NCBI GenBank assembly: GCA_905221605.1 | Contig: CAJNDS010002674.1 | Location: 202,501 to 266,500 of the forward strand | From: Symbiodinium natans | Taxonomy: Eukaryota > Sar > Dinophyceae > Suessiales > Symbiodiniaceae | Reading direction: 5' to 3' | DNA length: 64,000 nucleotides | Shown: positions 24,631 to 34,331 of the stretch, piece after piece | Position numbering within the stretch: position 1 is the first letter of the stretch | Layout: each line of letters starts with the position of its first letter | Made by a program: the position numbers and the translations under genes | The notes under the pieces: model-generated | The model's input: only the letters and a program-made list of their open reading frames with translations | Database searches by the model: none | Told to the model about the DNA's origin: nothing

Positions 24631-25131
24631 GTTGTCAGTTGGTCTGCACTCGTTTCCTTCGCTGCTGCCCGCTCCTTCGCAGCCAGCCTGCTGTCCCTCC
24701 CAAGTGCAGTCAACGTCGACGCCCTCACACCGGACCTCAGTGATGTCCTCGCTGACGCCGACGAGGATGAAGAGCGTCGAGCGCTGGCGCCTGCCATTTC
24801 CGGCACGATCTGCGTCAACTGGCCCGGTCGGGGTCGGCAGGCCAAAGAGTGCCAGACCTCGCCGAACTTTTGCGTGCTTGCCATCGATGTCGCCAACGAG
24901 ACCGGCGGCCCGTGCTGCCTGCACTTCGGCTTACGCTCAGCGATGGGCTGGTCAGTTGGGCCTCGTCAGCAGCATGCGTCCTCGAATCACAACGCAAGCG
25001 CAGCCACTAGGGAGTTACGGTTGGATCAACACACACGCATTGAAGTACTTTTGGGAGATATGTCGCTCAAATGGTTGGGTTGTTGTTTGTCTGCACATGG
25101 CCATGTGACAGCGGATTTGGATCACCATTAG
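24631..25131 (+). CDS. Candidate exon, unknown protein
   Basis: A + strand frame runs open for about 167 codons between stops. It contains the acidic DLSDVLADADEDEERR, followed by ISGTICVNWPGRGRQAKEC and LAIDVANETGGPCCLHFG. Probably only the left part (to about 24950) is exon. A minus-strand frame through the same DNA is equally long, so coding status is uncertain. Family not recognised. Confidence 0.3.
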   Translation, partial: VVSWSALVSFAAARSFAASLLSLPSAVNVDALTPDLSDVLADADEDEERRALAPAISGTICVNWPGRGRQAKECQTSPNFCVLAIDVANETGGPCCLHFGLRSAMGWSVGPRQQHASSNHNASAATRELRLDQHTRIEVLLGDMSLKWLGCCLSAHGHVTADLDHH

Positions 25132-25445
25132 CCAACCGCGCTCGTGCAACAGCAAGCAACGGCAACGCGGCTGCCTCCCCAAGCATCAGGACAGCGGCAA
25201 GACACTGCATGACAGCATGGTCGTGCCCCTGGGCAAAGTCTTGTACCACTGATGGGGGGAATGTGCGGAGGACATGTTGAGCCGAGGGGTAACGCAACAG
25301 GACAACAACAACCAGGCAACGTGCACGTCGTCCAAAGCCGGGAGTTGCTCGAGCAGAGAGCTGTGGCGGGTCAAGAGCTTTGGGAGGCGGTGCTGCATGA
25401 ACTCGGCCGACCCGATTGGCGTACGCATGGTGCTGCAGCCGGCGG
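25115..25445 (-). pseudogene. LINE polyprotein fragment with frameshift
   Basis: On the minus strand, read from 25445 downwards, one frame gives LEQLPALDDVHVAWLLL and then SCCVTPR. A frameshift near 25280 leads to VLRTFPPSVVQDF and GHDHAVMQCLAAVL. These match the segment after the reverse transcriptase in dinoflagellate non-LTR (LINE) polyproteins, as I know that family. The copy is truncated at both ends and broken by the shift. A T-rich stretch (25470-25670, A-rich on the LINE strand) lies on its 5' side. Confidence 0.7.
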
Positions 25446-25469
25446 TAGAGGTAGTGACACAGAATCCCG

Positions 25470-25670
25470 GAAAATTTTGTTGTTTGATTCTTTTGTTTTT
25501 TTTGGCATTGTTTTTTTTTTGTTTTGTGGAAATTGGTTTTCTGGGCTTTTTGTGTTGATTTGTTTGGTTGTTCGGTGTTCCTATTCTCCCAAGAGTCTTG
25601 CAAAATTCAAATTTTGGGTGGTTTTGTTTTTTAAAGCATTGTTTTGTATGTTTTTGTGCTTTTAGCAAAT
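25470..25670. repeat. T-rich low-complexity stretch
   Basis: Long runs of T broken by G (TTTTGTTTTTTTTGG-like). No gene. Its position beside a minus-strand LINE fragment makes a link possible, but it lies on the 5' rather than the 3' side of that fragment. Confidence 0.7.
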
Positions 25671-26195
25671 CTGGCCTGATTGCTAAAACCGCAAAAACGC
25701 AGCGGCTGAGAAACCGCTTTGAACCTGATTGTTCTTGCTCACGACGAGTCCGTCCGTGTTACCAATGCTTGCGAATGGCCAGAGCGTCCATGTCCGCACG
25801 ACGATCACGTCCGTGTTACCGGTGCGTGCGAATGCACGTCAGGTCAGCTTAGCCTGTAAGCCCGAAGGCAGCCCCGTCGTGGCACCGGGTCGAACGACCA
25901 GGTTTGCGAATGAAAACGTTCGCAAGTGCTGACCAGCCTTTTGTTCCACTCGTAAACAATTGCATCCAGCCTTTTGTCGTAAACAATTGCATGCCACGGA
26001 CGATTCCCAATCCAAGTCCGGCGGCGGATTCATGTTTCTCCACATGGAGCTGTTTTTTTTGGTGTCGCTCCGGCCTCGAAATAGTCCAACCGGAGACGTG
26101 GGGAAACACGGATATCGCATAAAATCCTTTTGTTAGCCCAAAATGCACCACGACCACCACGACCACCACGAACGACAGAACGAACGAACAAACAA

Positions 26196-26196
<1 letters not shown>

Positions 26197-26230
<34 letters not shown>

Positions 26231-26645
26231 CAAACAAACATACACCCATATACACGACTGTGCACGCACATACATGCCTACGCACGCATCTACACACATA
26301 TACATGCATATACACGCATACACACACGCACATACACCTACACATCCACATGCACATACACATACACGTACATACACACACACACATACACACATACACA
26401 CATACACACATACACACATACACACATACACACATACACACATACACACATACACACATACACACACACACACACACACATACACACATACACACATACA
26501 CACATACACACACAAACACACGCATACACATACACACATACACACATACACACATACACACACACATGCACACACACACACATACACACATACACAAAGT
26601 CGAGACACACACACACACATACACACACGTACACACACGTACACA
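26197..26645. repeat. Long CA / TACACA array
   Basis: About 450 bp of CA repeat with a regular TACACA (CATACACA) higher-order pattern, ending in ACACGTACACAC units. All six frames are open because no stop can form. None is a gene. Confidence 0.97.
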
Positions 26646-26756
26646 CATTGAGACCTTCGCATTTAGACGAAAAAACCTTGGACAATGGGAGAACTTCAAT
26701 GCGCCGTTCATCGCTTTTTGGTTATTGAATTACTAAAGGCAAATGCTTGACTGATG

Positions 26757-26965
26757 TACAAAGTCTTTGCGCGTATGATTCCTGGTCGCACGAAAACATC
26801 TTGGACGCATCGCAACCAGAGGAACAACACGGATTCAGAGTGGGACGCCGTATTGAAGAGCATCTCCTTACGGAAAATGTTTTGCTGCTTCCCCTTTGGA
26901 TTGTAAGTGTTGTTTTTGCCAAGGCGTTTGACAGTGTTGAGTGGTCTGCTCTTTGGACAGCTTCG
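26757..26965 (+). pseudogene. LINE reverse transcriptase N-terminal fragment
   Basis: The + strand reads YKVFARMI, shifts frame near 26800, then gives QPEEQHGFRVGRRIEEHLL and AKAFDSVEWSALW. These are the conserved first blocks of a non-LTR reverse transcriptase: the QHGFR block, and the segment with the first catalytic Asp, normally LSKAFDRV. It is truncated right after this block and joins minus-strand LINE sequence. At least one frameshift makes it a pseudogene. Confidence 0.8.
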
Positions 26966-26969
26966 CGGA

Positions 26970-27144
26970 CACAAGTATACCGTCCAGACCGGCCCAGCTC
27001 AGGGTAAGTGCTGTGTCGTTTGCGCCTGGCAGCCTGTGCAACGACATGCCCTGGCCTCCTGGCAGCTTGCGGCCTTGGTAGTCCATCTCTGCACACTGGG
27101 GTGAGCATCGTCGTGTCCACTGCCAGTTGCACGGCCAAGGGCCC
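26970..27144 (-). pseudogene. LINE C-terminal domain fragment, inverted
   Basis: On the minus strand 27144-26970 encodes GPLAVQLAVDTTMLTP followed by AARRKRHSTYPEL. This resembles the nuclease-like region near the C-terminus of dinoflagellate LINE polyproteins (typically QLAVDTTLVSPL and RRKERTYPEL). It abuts the + strand RT piece head to head, so the two cannot come from one intact insertion. Confidence 0.7.
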
Positions 27145-27389
27145 GGCCTGCGAGTGGAGCAGTGCCTGAGCCTTATCCATGCATCTCAAAAATTGCCAGC
27201 CATGGCCCAAACCCCATCGCAGCAGCAAATCGCCTCGTGCATTCCGATCACCCATGCCACAAGCTCCAATTTGATGTTCATTATCGAGTGGTTGCAACAT
27301 GCCAAAATAACTTCACCAAAGAAATTAGACAACCACAACCAAGCAAAACAACTGGTGCTGCAGAAGATGGGGCGCGGCCTGTGGCATTG

Positions 27390-27700
27390 GAAGTGGTGAC
27401 GTGATGGAGTGGTGCCACGATGTGCGCACTGCGCGTTTTCAATGTGGTGCAGAGCAAATGACGGCACAATATGCTCACTGTGCGTCTTCCACTTGGGGCA
27501 TTGCAGATGACGGCAAGTGATGGCTAGCTGCTGTTGCTACGAGGGATGCGACGCGGCCCACGGCGGTGATGCCATGGCTGAGCGGCTTCTCACGGTGCAT
27601 CCTCGATATGGTGCAAAGCAGATGATGGCGCCGCTTGCTTTGAGTCTCGATGATGGCTCCGTTTGCTCTGAGTCTCTGTGTGGATGGCGGAGATGCCACA
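27390..27700. repeat. Degenerate short tandem repeats
   Basis: Recurring ATGATGGC / GATGACGG-centred units and two neighbouring copies of TTGCTTTGAGTCTC-like sequence (27628 and 27664) indicate an eroded tandem repeat. A long + frame (27517-28083) across it is not recognisable as protein. Confidence 0.5.
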
Positions 27701-28079
27701 GTGGAGGGATTGCCTTCTTGCCTGGCAGCAGCAACGTGTCTGGCATGGGACATGGCTCCGCGACATGGTTGAGCACTGTTGGGCTGAGCGGCGCCACTGA
27801 CGTTTGGGGTCGGCGACTGGGGTCCCGCAATTCGGCCAGCGTGGCCTCGTTGCCGTCGGCGAGCGGCTCGGCCGTGAGAGCCCGACTCGCTGCGGAGAGC
27901 GCTCCGAGGTGGACGAGCGCTGCAGCCTGCGCCGCTCGACGGTCGGAGTCACCCTCTGCGGGCTTCCTACACAAAGAATTTAAAAAGCCCGAAGCCCATG
28001 TAAACTCTCAACCCCAAAGCAAACAAGTCGGATTTTCAGACTTGAGCGCCCCAAAACCTGGCTTCGAGGCCTTCTATCC

Positions 28080-28680
28080 GTGAAATTTGATGCGAACTCG
28101 GCGGAAGCGCTGCGAAAGCTCCGCGGAAGCTCCGCGGAAGCCCGCGTGCCCATCTGAAGGCATGCCCTTCCTACTGAGCCCGCGCTCTTGAAAATAGATG
28201 GTGCCGTTGCGCAGCTGCTGCCAGCTCAAGCTGCAGCATTCTCATGGAACGCAATGTTGCATGTATGCCTTGCCGCTGCGGCGTGTGAGATGTGAGTGCA
28301 CTTCCTGAGTGGCGTTTTCACACAGTATATATCTGCGTCTGAATGTTAGTAGTGTCTTGACATTGTCATGCTTACTTAACTCATGTCGAAATTGTTGGTT
28401 TGATATGGTTGATTCACGTCGCATTCCTTGATGTTTGTGTTTGCTCACTTTCAGTTCTTTCTGATCGTGACACACGATCGTTCAAGGACCCGTCTCTCTC
28501 TCATGGGACGCGTGTCTCATCGTGTAGTCTCAAAGTTCCAGACGCGTGTTCGAGTTTATATCTTACGGACATACTCGCGGAAGCAAGTTTCTAAATCAGC
28601 CCGCGGAAGTGTCCGCGGAAGCAAAGGAAGCGGACGAGCAGAAGCAATACTCGCGGAAGGGTTCCGCGGAAGGGTTAGAG
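28080..28680. repeat. CGCGGAAG-rich segments
   Basis: The octamer CGCGGAAG recurs at 28085-28150 and again at 28570-28680, immediately before the LINE RT fragment. The intervening 28160-28560 holds no gene that I can support. Confidence 0.6.
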
Positions 28681-29198
28681 CAGGGTGACCCCCTCATGCC
28701 TGCGGCGAAGGGGTGTTTGCGTTCTTAGACGACATCTACATCGTTTGCTACCCAGAGCGCGTCGCCACTCTTTATGGAGCCCTCGCCGCTGCATGCCGGT
28801 GCCCTCTGGGATCATGCCCGGGTCCAGCTCAACCAGGGCAAGACCCGTGTCGCGCCAGGGCGCCCGTGTGCTCAAGTGGGAGGGCTCTGGACGCCAACGC
28901 GCCGGACGTCGCACAGGCTGAGTGGTGGTCGCCCAGCGGGTCGAGGCGTCGGAGCCCGCACCGCTCGCACCCCATGCGAGTTTGACAGCATCGTCGTTCG
29001 CGAGTGACCATATTGACCATGATGATGCTGTTGCGCGTTGCCTTGCGGAGCCCTTCCAGCTCGATGCCGAGCAGCTGCCTGAACATAGTCTTCGAATGCC
29101 TGGCGGTGTGGTGGGCTGGGCCTGCATTGTGTGCGCGCAGATCGTCCTGCTGCCCGTCGTGCGTGTTTGCCGCGGAACCAAGTGGTCGCCAACGGGCT
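28672..29198 (+). pseudogene. LINE RT remnant, left flank of YR element
   Basis: The + strand reads EQGDPLMP and, after a frameshift and a deletion of about 30 residues, VFAFLDDIYIVCYPERV. These are the conserved RT blocks before and at the catalytic Asp-Asp. LNQGKTRV follows. From 29018 the + strand reads HDDAVARCLAE and LPEHSLRMPGG, the post-RT region. Between these pieces, 28961-28860 on the minus strand encodes CGLRRLDPLGDHHSACATSG and SRALPLEH, a more C-terminal LINE block in inverted orientation. The copy ends exactly where repeat A1 of the YR retrotransposon starts. Confidence 0.75.
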
Positions 29199-29331
29199 TC
29201 GCAAAACCTGAAAGGATTGTGGGGCATAAGAGTAAACATGTTTGGGCCGGGGGGGTGGGCATCAAATGTACCTGCTGAAGCCTTTTCGGGCCGAGATGGC
29301 CTGATATACAGGCTGGTGCAGGCTTTTTGCA
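29199..29331 (+). repeat. Split direct repeat A1 (133 bp)
   Basis: Starts TCGCAAAACCTGAAAGG and ends GGCTTTTTGCA. It reads identical over 133 bp to A2 (36696-36828). It forms the left terminus and, because the gag ATG is the next base, must contain the element's 5' leader and perhaps its promoter (inference). Confidence 0.95.
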
Positions 29332-30756
29332 ATGGCCCTGTGGCCATCCGAAGCGGCTGCGCTGGCCTTCGCCAGCCTTGATGAAGTTCGGCAGTTTTAT
29401 GGGGTACCGGATGTGGCCTGGCAAGCATTCCATGCCCAGATCGGGTATCCGGATCTCCGTATATTCCCTGCCATCCCTCCAGAGGCAGTTGTTCAAAATG
29501 TTGTCGACTCGCGCATGCCTGACGGGTCAAACTTGACACCTACATGTGCTGTGCAGTTGGGGTTGGTTTGGCGACTCGCAAACAGGATCCAATGGGTCCG
29601 GGGCGGAGGCACGTGGGGAGAGTGGACTGATATAGACCCTTGGGCCGCAAAACCCACAGCTGCGCCTACTCCAGCTCCAGCCGCTGCAACAACCAGGGAG
29701 AGATCCTTGAAGATGTCACAGGTGTTGGACCAGACAGACGACAGCGAGTTCCTGGTGGAGCCCCTTGCTCGAGTAGATTTGTGGTTCCAGAGGTATGTCA
29801 CCATAATGGGCGCCGCCCCCCAGGAGGAAGAGGACGTTACTGCTGAACAGCTGAGCGCCTTGCATAAGAGGACGGCATTGCTGCAACAGCCGCCCTATGT
29901 GGACATGGCAGTGTGGTCTCCTTTCGGCAGGAGGGCACTGAGGACTTCGAAGTTCAGAGCCTGGCTGCCCCAGGGTGACGGCACGTATCTGGCCAAGGAG
30001 CTGCCAGGACCCGCAAACTATCAACAGTGGCTCGCAGCATGGCGGGTCTTTCAAACGGCCTGCATCATGTTGGATCTGCTCCCCTTGGCGACGTTGCAGC
30101 TCTACGAGCGCCATGTGGAGAAGCTGGTGAAACTCTACACAGAGGCCTGGCATCTGATAGCCTTGGCAGATGAAAAGGCTAGGGGAGAGAAGCTCAGCAG
30201 GATCAGACTCAAGTTGTCGGCAGATGCGGCAGCAGGCCGGCCCACGCCGCCGCAATGGGACCCAGATCGACCCTGGCCAGCTTGCTTCTATGAACTAGTT
30301 CACGACACTTCGTTTTGGGATGATCAAGTCCGTGCTCCCGCCAATGCTTGGCTAGCTCATGGAGGGCGAGGCGCACCAAAGCCGCCGAATGAGAACTTTG
30401 CGGCGGCAAACCTGCCAGGCGGAGCGGAGGTGATCCAGGCGCCCACGGACGGCAAGCGCAGCACCAAGGACAGGCGGGCATCTCGTAAGAGGAAGATCGC
30501 TGCTGAGAAAGAAGAGCTAAAAGCTCTTAGGGCTAGCGCTAAGTCTAACCTTGCTGAGCACAGAGAGCCTAAGCAGAATGCCTTGAAATCTAAGGACCAA
30601 GCTGGTTCGGATTTGTGTTTCGGTTGGGACGCAGCCAAAGGGCCCTGCGCCAGCATAGCGCCAGGCCAGCCATGCAAGGGCAAGGTTGTTCGTCTGCATA
30701 AGTGCAGGATTTGCTTGAGCCCGGGCCATAGGAGCTCCGAGTGCCCCCAGAAGTGA
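29332..30756 (+). CDS. Gag-like protein with CCHC zinc knuckle
   Basis: A 474-residue ORF starting on the base after repeat A1. The N-terminal two thirds is globular-looking and Trp-rich. A Pro/Ala linker (residues about 104-122) and a highly basic Lys/Arg stretch (about 382-415, KRSTKDRRASRKRK) precede the C-terminal metal-binding part. There CFGWDAAKGPC is followed by CRICLSPGHRSSEC, a perfect C-x2-C-x4-H-x4-C zinc knuckle, five residues from the stop. Zinc knuckles in retroelement Gag proteins bind the element's RNA during packaging. Position, length and basic plus knuckle C-terminus support the assignment. The ORF is intact. Confidence 0.82.
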   Translation: MALWPSEAAALAFASLDEVRQFYGVPDVAWQAFHAQIGYPDLRIFPAIPPEAVVQNVVDSRMPDGSNLTPTCAVQLGLVWRLANRIQWVRGGGTWGEWTDIDPWAAKPTAAPTPAPAAATTRERSLKMSQVLDQTDDSEFLVEPLARVDLWFQRYVTIMGAAPQEEEDVTAEQLSALHKRTALLQQPPYVDMAVWSPFGRRALRTSKFRAWLPQGDGTYLAKELPGPANYQQWLAAWRVFQTACIMLDLLPLATLQLYERHVEKLVKLYTEAWHLIALADEKARGEKLSRIRLKLSADAAAGRPTPPQWDPDRPWPACFYELVHDTSFWDDQVRAPANAWLAHGGRGAPKPPNENFAAANLPGGAEVIQAPTDGKRSTKDRRASRKRKIAAEKEELKALRASAKSNLAEHREPKQNALKSKDQAGSDLCFGWDAAKGPCASIAPGQPCKGKVVRLHKCRICLSPGHRSSECPQK

Positions 30757-30811
30757 GTTGCATTCACGATGACACGTGGGCAAAATTTGTTCCTTCTTGG
30801 GCACCAGCATG

Positions 30812-31254
<443 letters not shown>

Positions 31255-31394
31255 GGCTACACCTTTGTTGCCAGTGAAACATGTCAGTACACTTGCTGCA
31301 TTGGTGGCCGTTGCCGGGAGCGCCTTGGCGCAAGACGGTTACAGGCTACCATGAGTGCCAGTAGGCAGGCGGCCCAGTCGGCGCGCGCCTAGTC

Positions 31395-33208
31395 ATGGCC
31401 AGCAGCTGGCGTGCGTCCATGTCCTTCGTCTTTCTGCACTTGTTTTGCGGCCCCGTGGACATCCTCGCCGAAGAGTTGGCAAAAGCCGGCAAGGAGCAAG
31501 GCATCGTGGTCGAGACGGAAGGCTATGACTTGGCCAGGGGGCACGACTTGAGATGCCCTCAGTTAGCGGCCCAAATCAGAGCCAAGGCAAGAGCGGGACA
31601 TTATGCTGGGGGCCACTCGGGATTTCCTTGCAGCACCTTTTCGAAACTGAGATGGAGGGTGGCGCCGAGGTACCAGGTCCGGTTCGCTCCCGGGCACACA
31701 TCTACGGCCTCCCAGGCAACACTCCGCAAGAGCAGCGGGAAGCCGATGAAGGTTCCTGGTTCGCCATTGCTTCAACCGAGATCCTCACAGACATCGAAAA
31801 GAGTGCCACGCCCGGCTTCGAGAAACCAACCACCGTGGAGAATCCGCCGGAGACAGGGCACAGCCAGGCGGGTTCAGCTTGGTACCTGCCCGAGGTCTTC
31901 CGTTGGACAGAAAGGGCGGGAACAGAATTCGCCGACTTCAACATGTGCAAGTATGTGACAGGCGACGAGCCAAAACACAAGAAACCTTGCAGATTTGCCG
32001 GCCGGCTCCGGGGGCTACATCGACTTTCTGGATGCTGTGCCTGCCCGCCCGGAACCGTTCATCCACCGGTGGTCGAAACAGCCTCCAAGGGGTCAGCAAC
32101 CTATCCCAGGGAGCTTTGCAGGCAGTACGCCAAGCTGGTTGTGGAGACGTGGGTCAGGAGCTCCAACTTTAGGCCCTCTTCTTCTCTGCCCTTGGCGCCC
32201 ACATCGGTCTCTCCCACAGCACTGACAACGCCAGCACCGACTCCCTCGAACTCGCCTTCACCCGCAGCATCCACTTCGACATCATCCACAGCGCCGACAA
32301 GGCCGGCGTCTACTACCTCCTCACCAGCACCCGGGGCTAGACAGGATGGCTTTGCCGGGGTTGCCGAAGCGGAATGGCAAGGGGGTGGCGGAAAGCTCAA
32401 AGCCAGGGATTCGAAAAGAAAGCGCAGGGAGGAGGAGAACAAGACCGCAGTGGGCGGGCTGAAGAGGCCCATATGGTCACTTGAACGTTCTCCAGGAATG
32501 AGGTCACTGGGCCTCCGAATTGACGAGCTGTTCGACCAGGTCGCCTCCAAAAAGCCAGAGCTCAACGGGGCGGCCGCTGAATATGGGAGCCCAGATTTCG
32601 AGTTGGACACGGAACTGGTGGAGACCTGGCGCACCGAGCTCGAGAAGTTCTTCAACGTCGGGCAACGGGGGGAGGCTGTGACACTAAAGCCCGCGCTCCA
32701 TTACAAGTCCCCGGTCCACACCGAACTTCTCAACGCGTGGTGCCGTCGGGGAAATGACCCAGAGAAACATGTCGCTACATGGCTGGAGAAGGGTGCCCCG
32801 CTGGGAGCCAACAACACCGTGGAGGTCTGTAACATCTTCCCTCCGAAGGAGGACGATGGGAACATCGATGTGGAGTCGGAGTGCGCAGTCTCGGCGTGGG
32901 AGGACAGGAACTACACCAGCTTCGTGGGGGCCCCGAAGGACGCCGGAGAGGAGATGTCTCGTCTTCAAGGACTAGGCTTCGTGAAGAAACTCCCGGTGAA
33001 AAGAGCCGAGGAGTACTTTCAAAACCCGGTGGTGTCAAAACTGGGACTCATCGTGAAGACTCGGGCTGATGGTACAAAGAAACGGCGGGTGATCGTCGAT
33101 GCGAGACGATCAGGCGCCAATGCTCGAGCTGCCTGTTGCAAAGTCTCCCGGACAAGCTACGTGACGAGCTTCTGGAGAAGCTCTCCTCCTGGACCCACAA
33201 GGGCATGA
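31395..33208 (+). pseudogene. Methyltransferase-like domain plus RT N-terminal part
   Basis: From ATG 31395 the frame reads FLHLFCGPVDILAEELAKAG (SAM-binding motif I-like), then SGFPCSTFSKLRWR, with Cys codon at 31629 in the Pro-Cys motif IV of cytosine-C5 methyltransferases. A frameshift near 31670 moves the protein into another frame. There TTVENPPET gives the Glu-Asn-Pro motif (31838), and TYPRELCRQYAKLVVETW closes the domain at about 32150. A Pro/Ser/Thr hinge (32160-32340) follows, then the RT N-terminal part (LGFVKKLPVKRAEEYF, KKRRVIVDARRSGANARA). At about 33130 the RT breaks off: the palm and its catalytic Asp-Asp are absent. Cytosine methyltransferases in dinoflagellate retrotransposons have been reported; whether this domain is active is unknown. 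Confidence 0.75.
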
Positions 33209-34014
33209 TCCCGGAAAAGGACCTCCTCACTGTGACCGGCAAGGCAAATTGGATGTCCGGCATTTATAAGAGAGCCAGATGGGCCGTAGCTTCCATGTAC
33301 GCTGCGCTGGCGGATCATCAGCGTGATCTTCGAAACGGCCGGGAACAAGAACGCCGAGAACTAAGGCGAGACCGGAGAGCCAAGGACCACCTGGTGCCAC
33401 TGAAAAGGTTCGAGGCGGCGCACGCTTGGCTGGTGGCACTGTTGCAGAAGACCGCCCCTACCACCAAGTGCCCGCTCTGGCTTCTGCCCGAGACCTTGAT
33501 GATCATCACGGATGCGTCTCCTCAGGGGTGCGGTGGCATCCTCTTATCCAGAACAAACAAGCACATGCCTTGGGTCATCCTCCAGGCCTTCGAGTACCCG
33601 GTCACCGAGAACGACGCCAAGATGTTCAAATTTGAACTGGGATCCCACAAATCACAAGCTTTCTTGGAAGCGCTGGCTTTGTGGATAGCACTTGACCATT
33701 GGAAAGAGGCCCTCAAAGGCCTGAGCATCGGTCTCAGTCTTAGATCGGACTCCACAGTGGCCCTCTCCGTGACGGATAAGTTCAGCTCGAAATCGCCAAT
33801 GACCAACTATTTGGCGGGCGAGCTGGCCCTCAAGCTTGAAGCCTTGAAGATTGACTCTGTCGTCCTGTCCCACGTGCCAGGGAAGATGAACGTCTTGGCA
33901 GATTTTCTGTCTCGCCCGTTGAGCAGGGGCGAGACTCCCAGAGAGCTAGCCCGACACCAAGGTGCATCGGCTGAGCCCGTTAGAGCCAGAGCGTTTTCTC
34001 CTGCCTTGGCTTGA
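33136..34014 (+). CDS. RT thumb/connection and RNase H
   Basis: The frame resumes after the RT deletion with LPDKLRDELLEKL and LTVTGKANWMSGIYKRARW, the thumb/connection region of DIRS-like RTs. RNase H follows with all four acidic sites recognisable: Asp in IITDASPQGCGG (codon 33511), Glu in AFLEALALW, Asp in LRSDSTVALSV (codon 33748) and Asp in HVPGKMNVLADFLSR. RNase H removes RNA from the RNA-DNA hybrid during reverse transcription. Frame differs from the upstream RT piece. The ATG at 33136 is likely fortuitous and the real protein was a pol fusion. The RNase H part itself has no stop or shift. Confidence 0.8.
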   Translation: MQSLPDKLRDELLEKLSSWTHKGMIPEKDLLTVTGKANWMSGIYKRARWAVASMYAALADHQRDLRNGREQERRELRRDRRAKDHLVPLKRFEAAHAWLVALLQKTAPTTKCPLWLLPETLMIITDASPQGCGGILLSRTNKHMPWVILQAFEYPVTENDAKMFKFELGSHKSQAFLEALALWIALDHWKEALKGLSIGLSLRSDSTVALSVTDKFSSKSPMTNYLAGELALKLEALKIDSVVLSHVPGKMNVLADFLSRPLSRGETPRELARHQGASAEPVRARAFSPALA

Positions 34015-34331
34015 GGCCACAGCAGGGTGCACAGCAGCTTGGCAGGATCTCTTGTAACCAGCGCAACCTGCAAACAAGGGATTTACCGAGCGCATTGCAT
34101 CTTCCTCCTTTTTTGTCAGTCATGTTCTCTGTACTAAGTTTCCTTTCGGGTTCCTGGTTGAGTACGGGGGTCCATGCCTCTGTGGCTCCAGGACGATTTT
34201 TTTTCTCGCAGTTCTCTGTCCCTTCTCTCGCTTTCTCTCTTTCTCTCTTACCGACATCCGTGCGATGCATCCATACGTCTTGTCAGAATTTGTGACTGAT
34301 TGCACAGGACTTGTTCTGAAATTTGGCAGTC

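Noticed and set aside
26130-26736. Long His/Thr- and Cys/Val-rich open frames over CA/GT arrays (also at 1-212, 21.8 kb and 30.8 kb)
   Set aside because: A pure CA/GT dinucleotide repeat cannot form a stop codon, so every frame stays open. No start context, composition or domain supports coding.
28675-29496. Minus-strand frame of 273 codons as a gene
   Set aside because: It runs through LINE pieces and repeat A1 in an unrelated frame; LINE blocks are recognisable in other frames.
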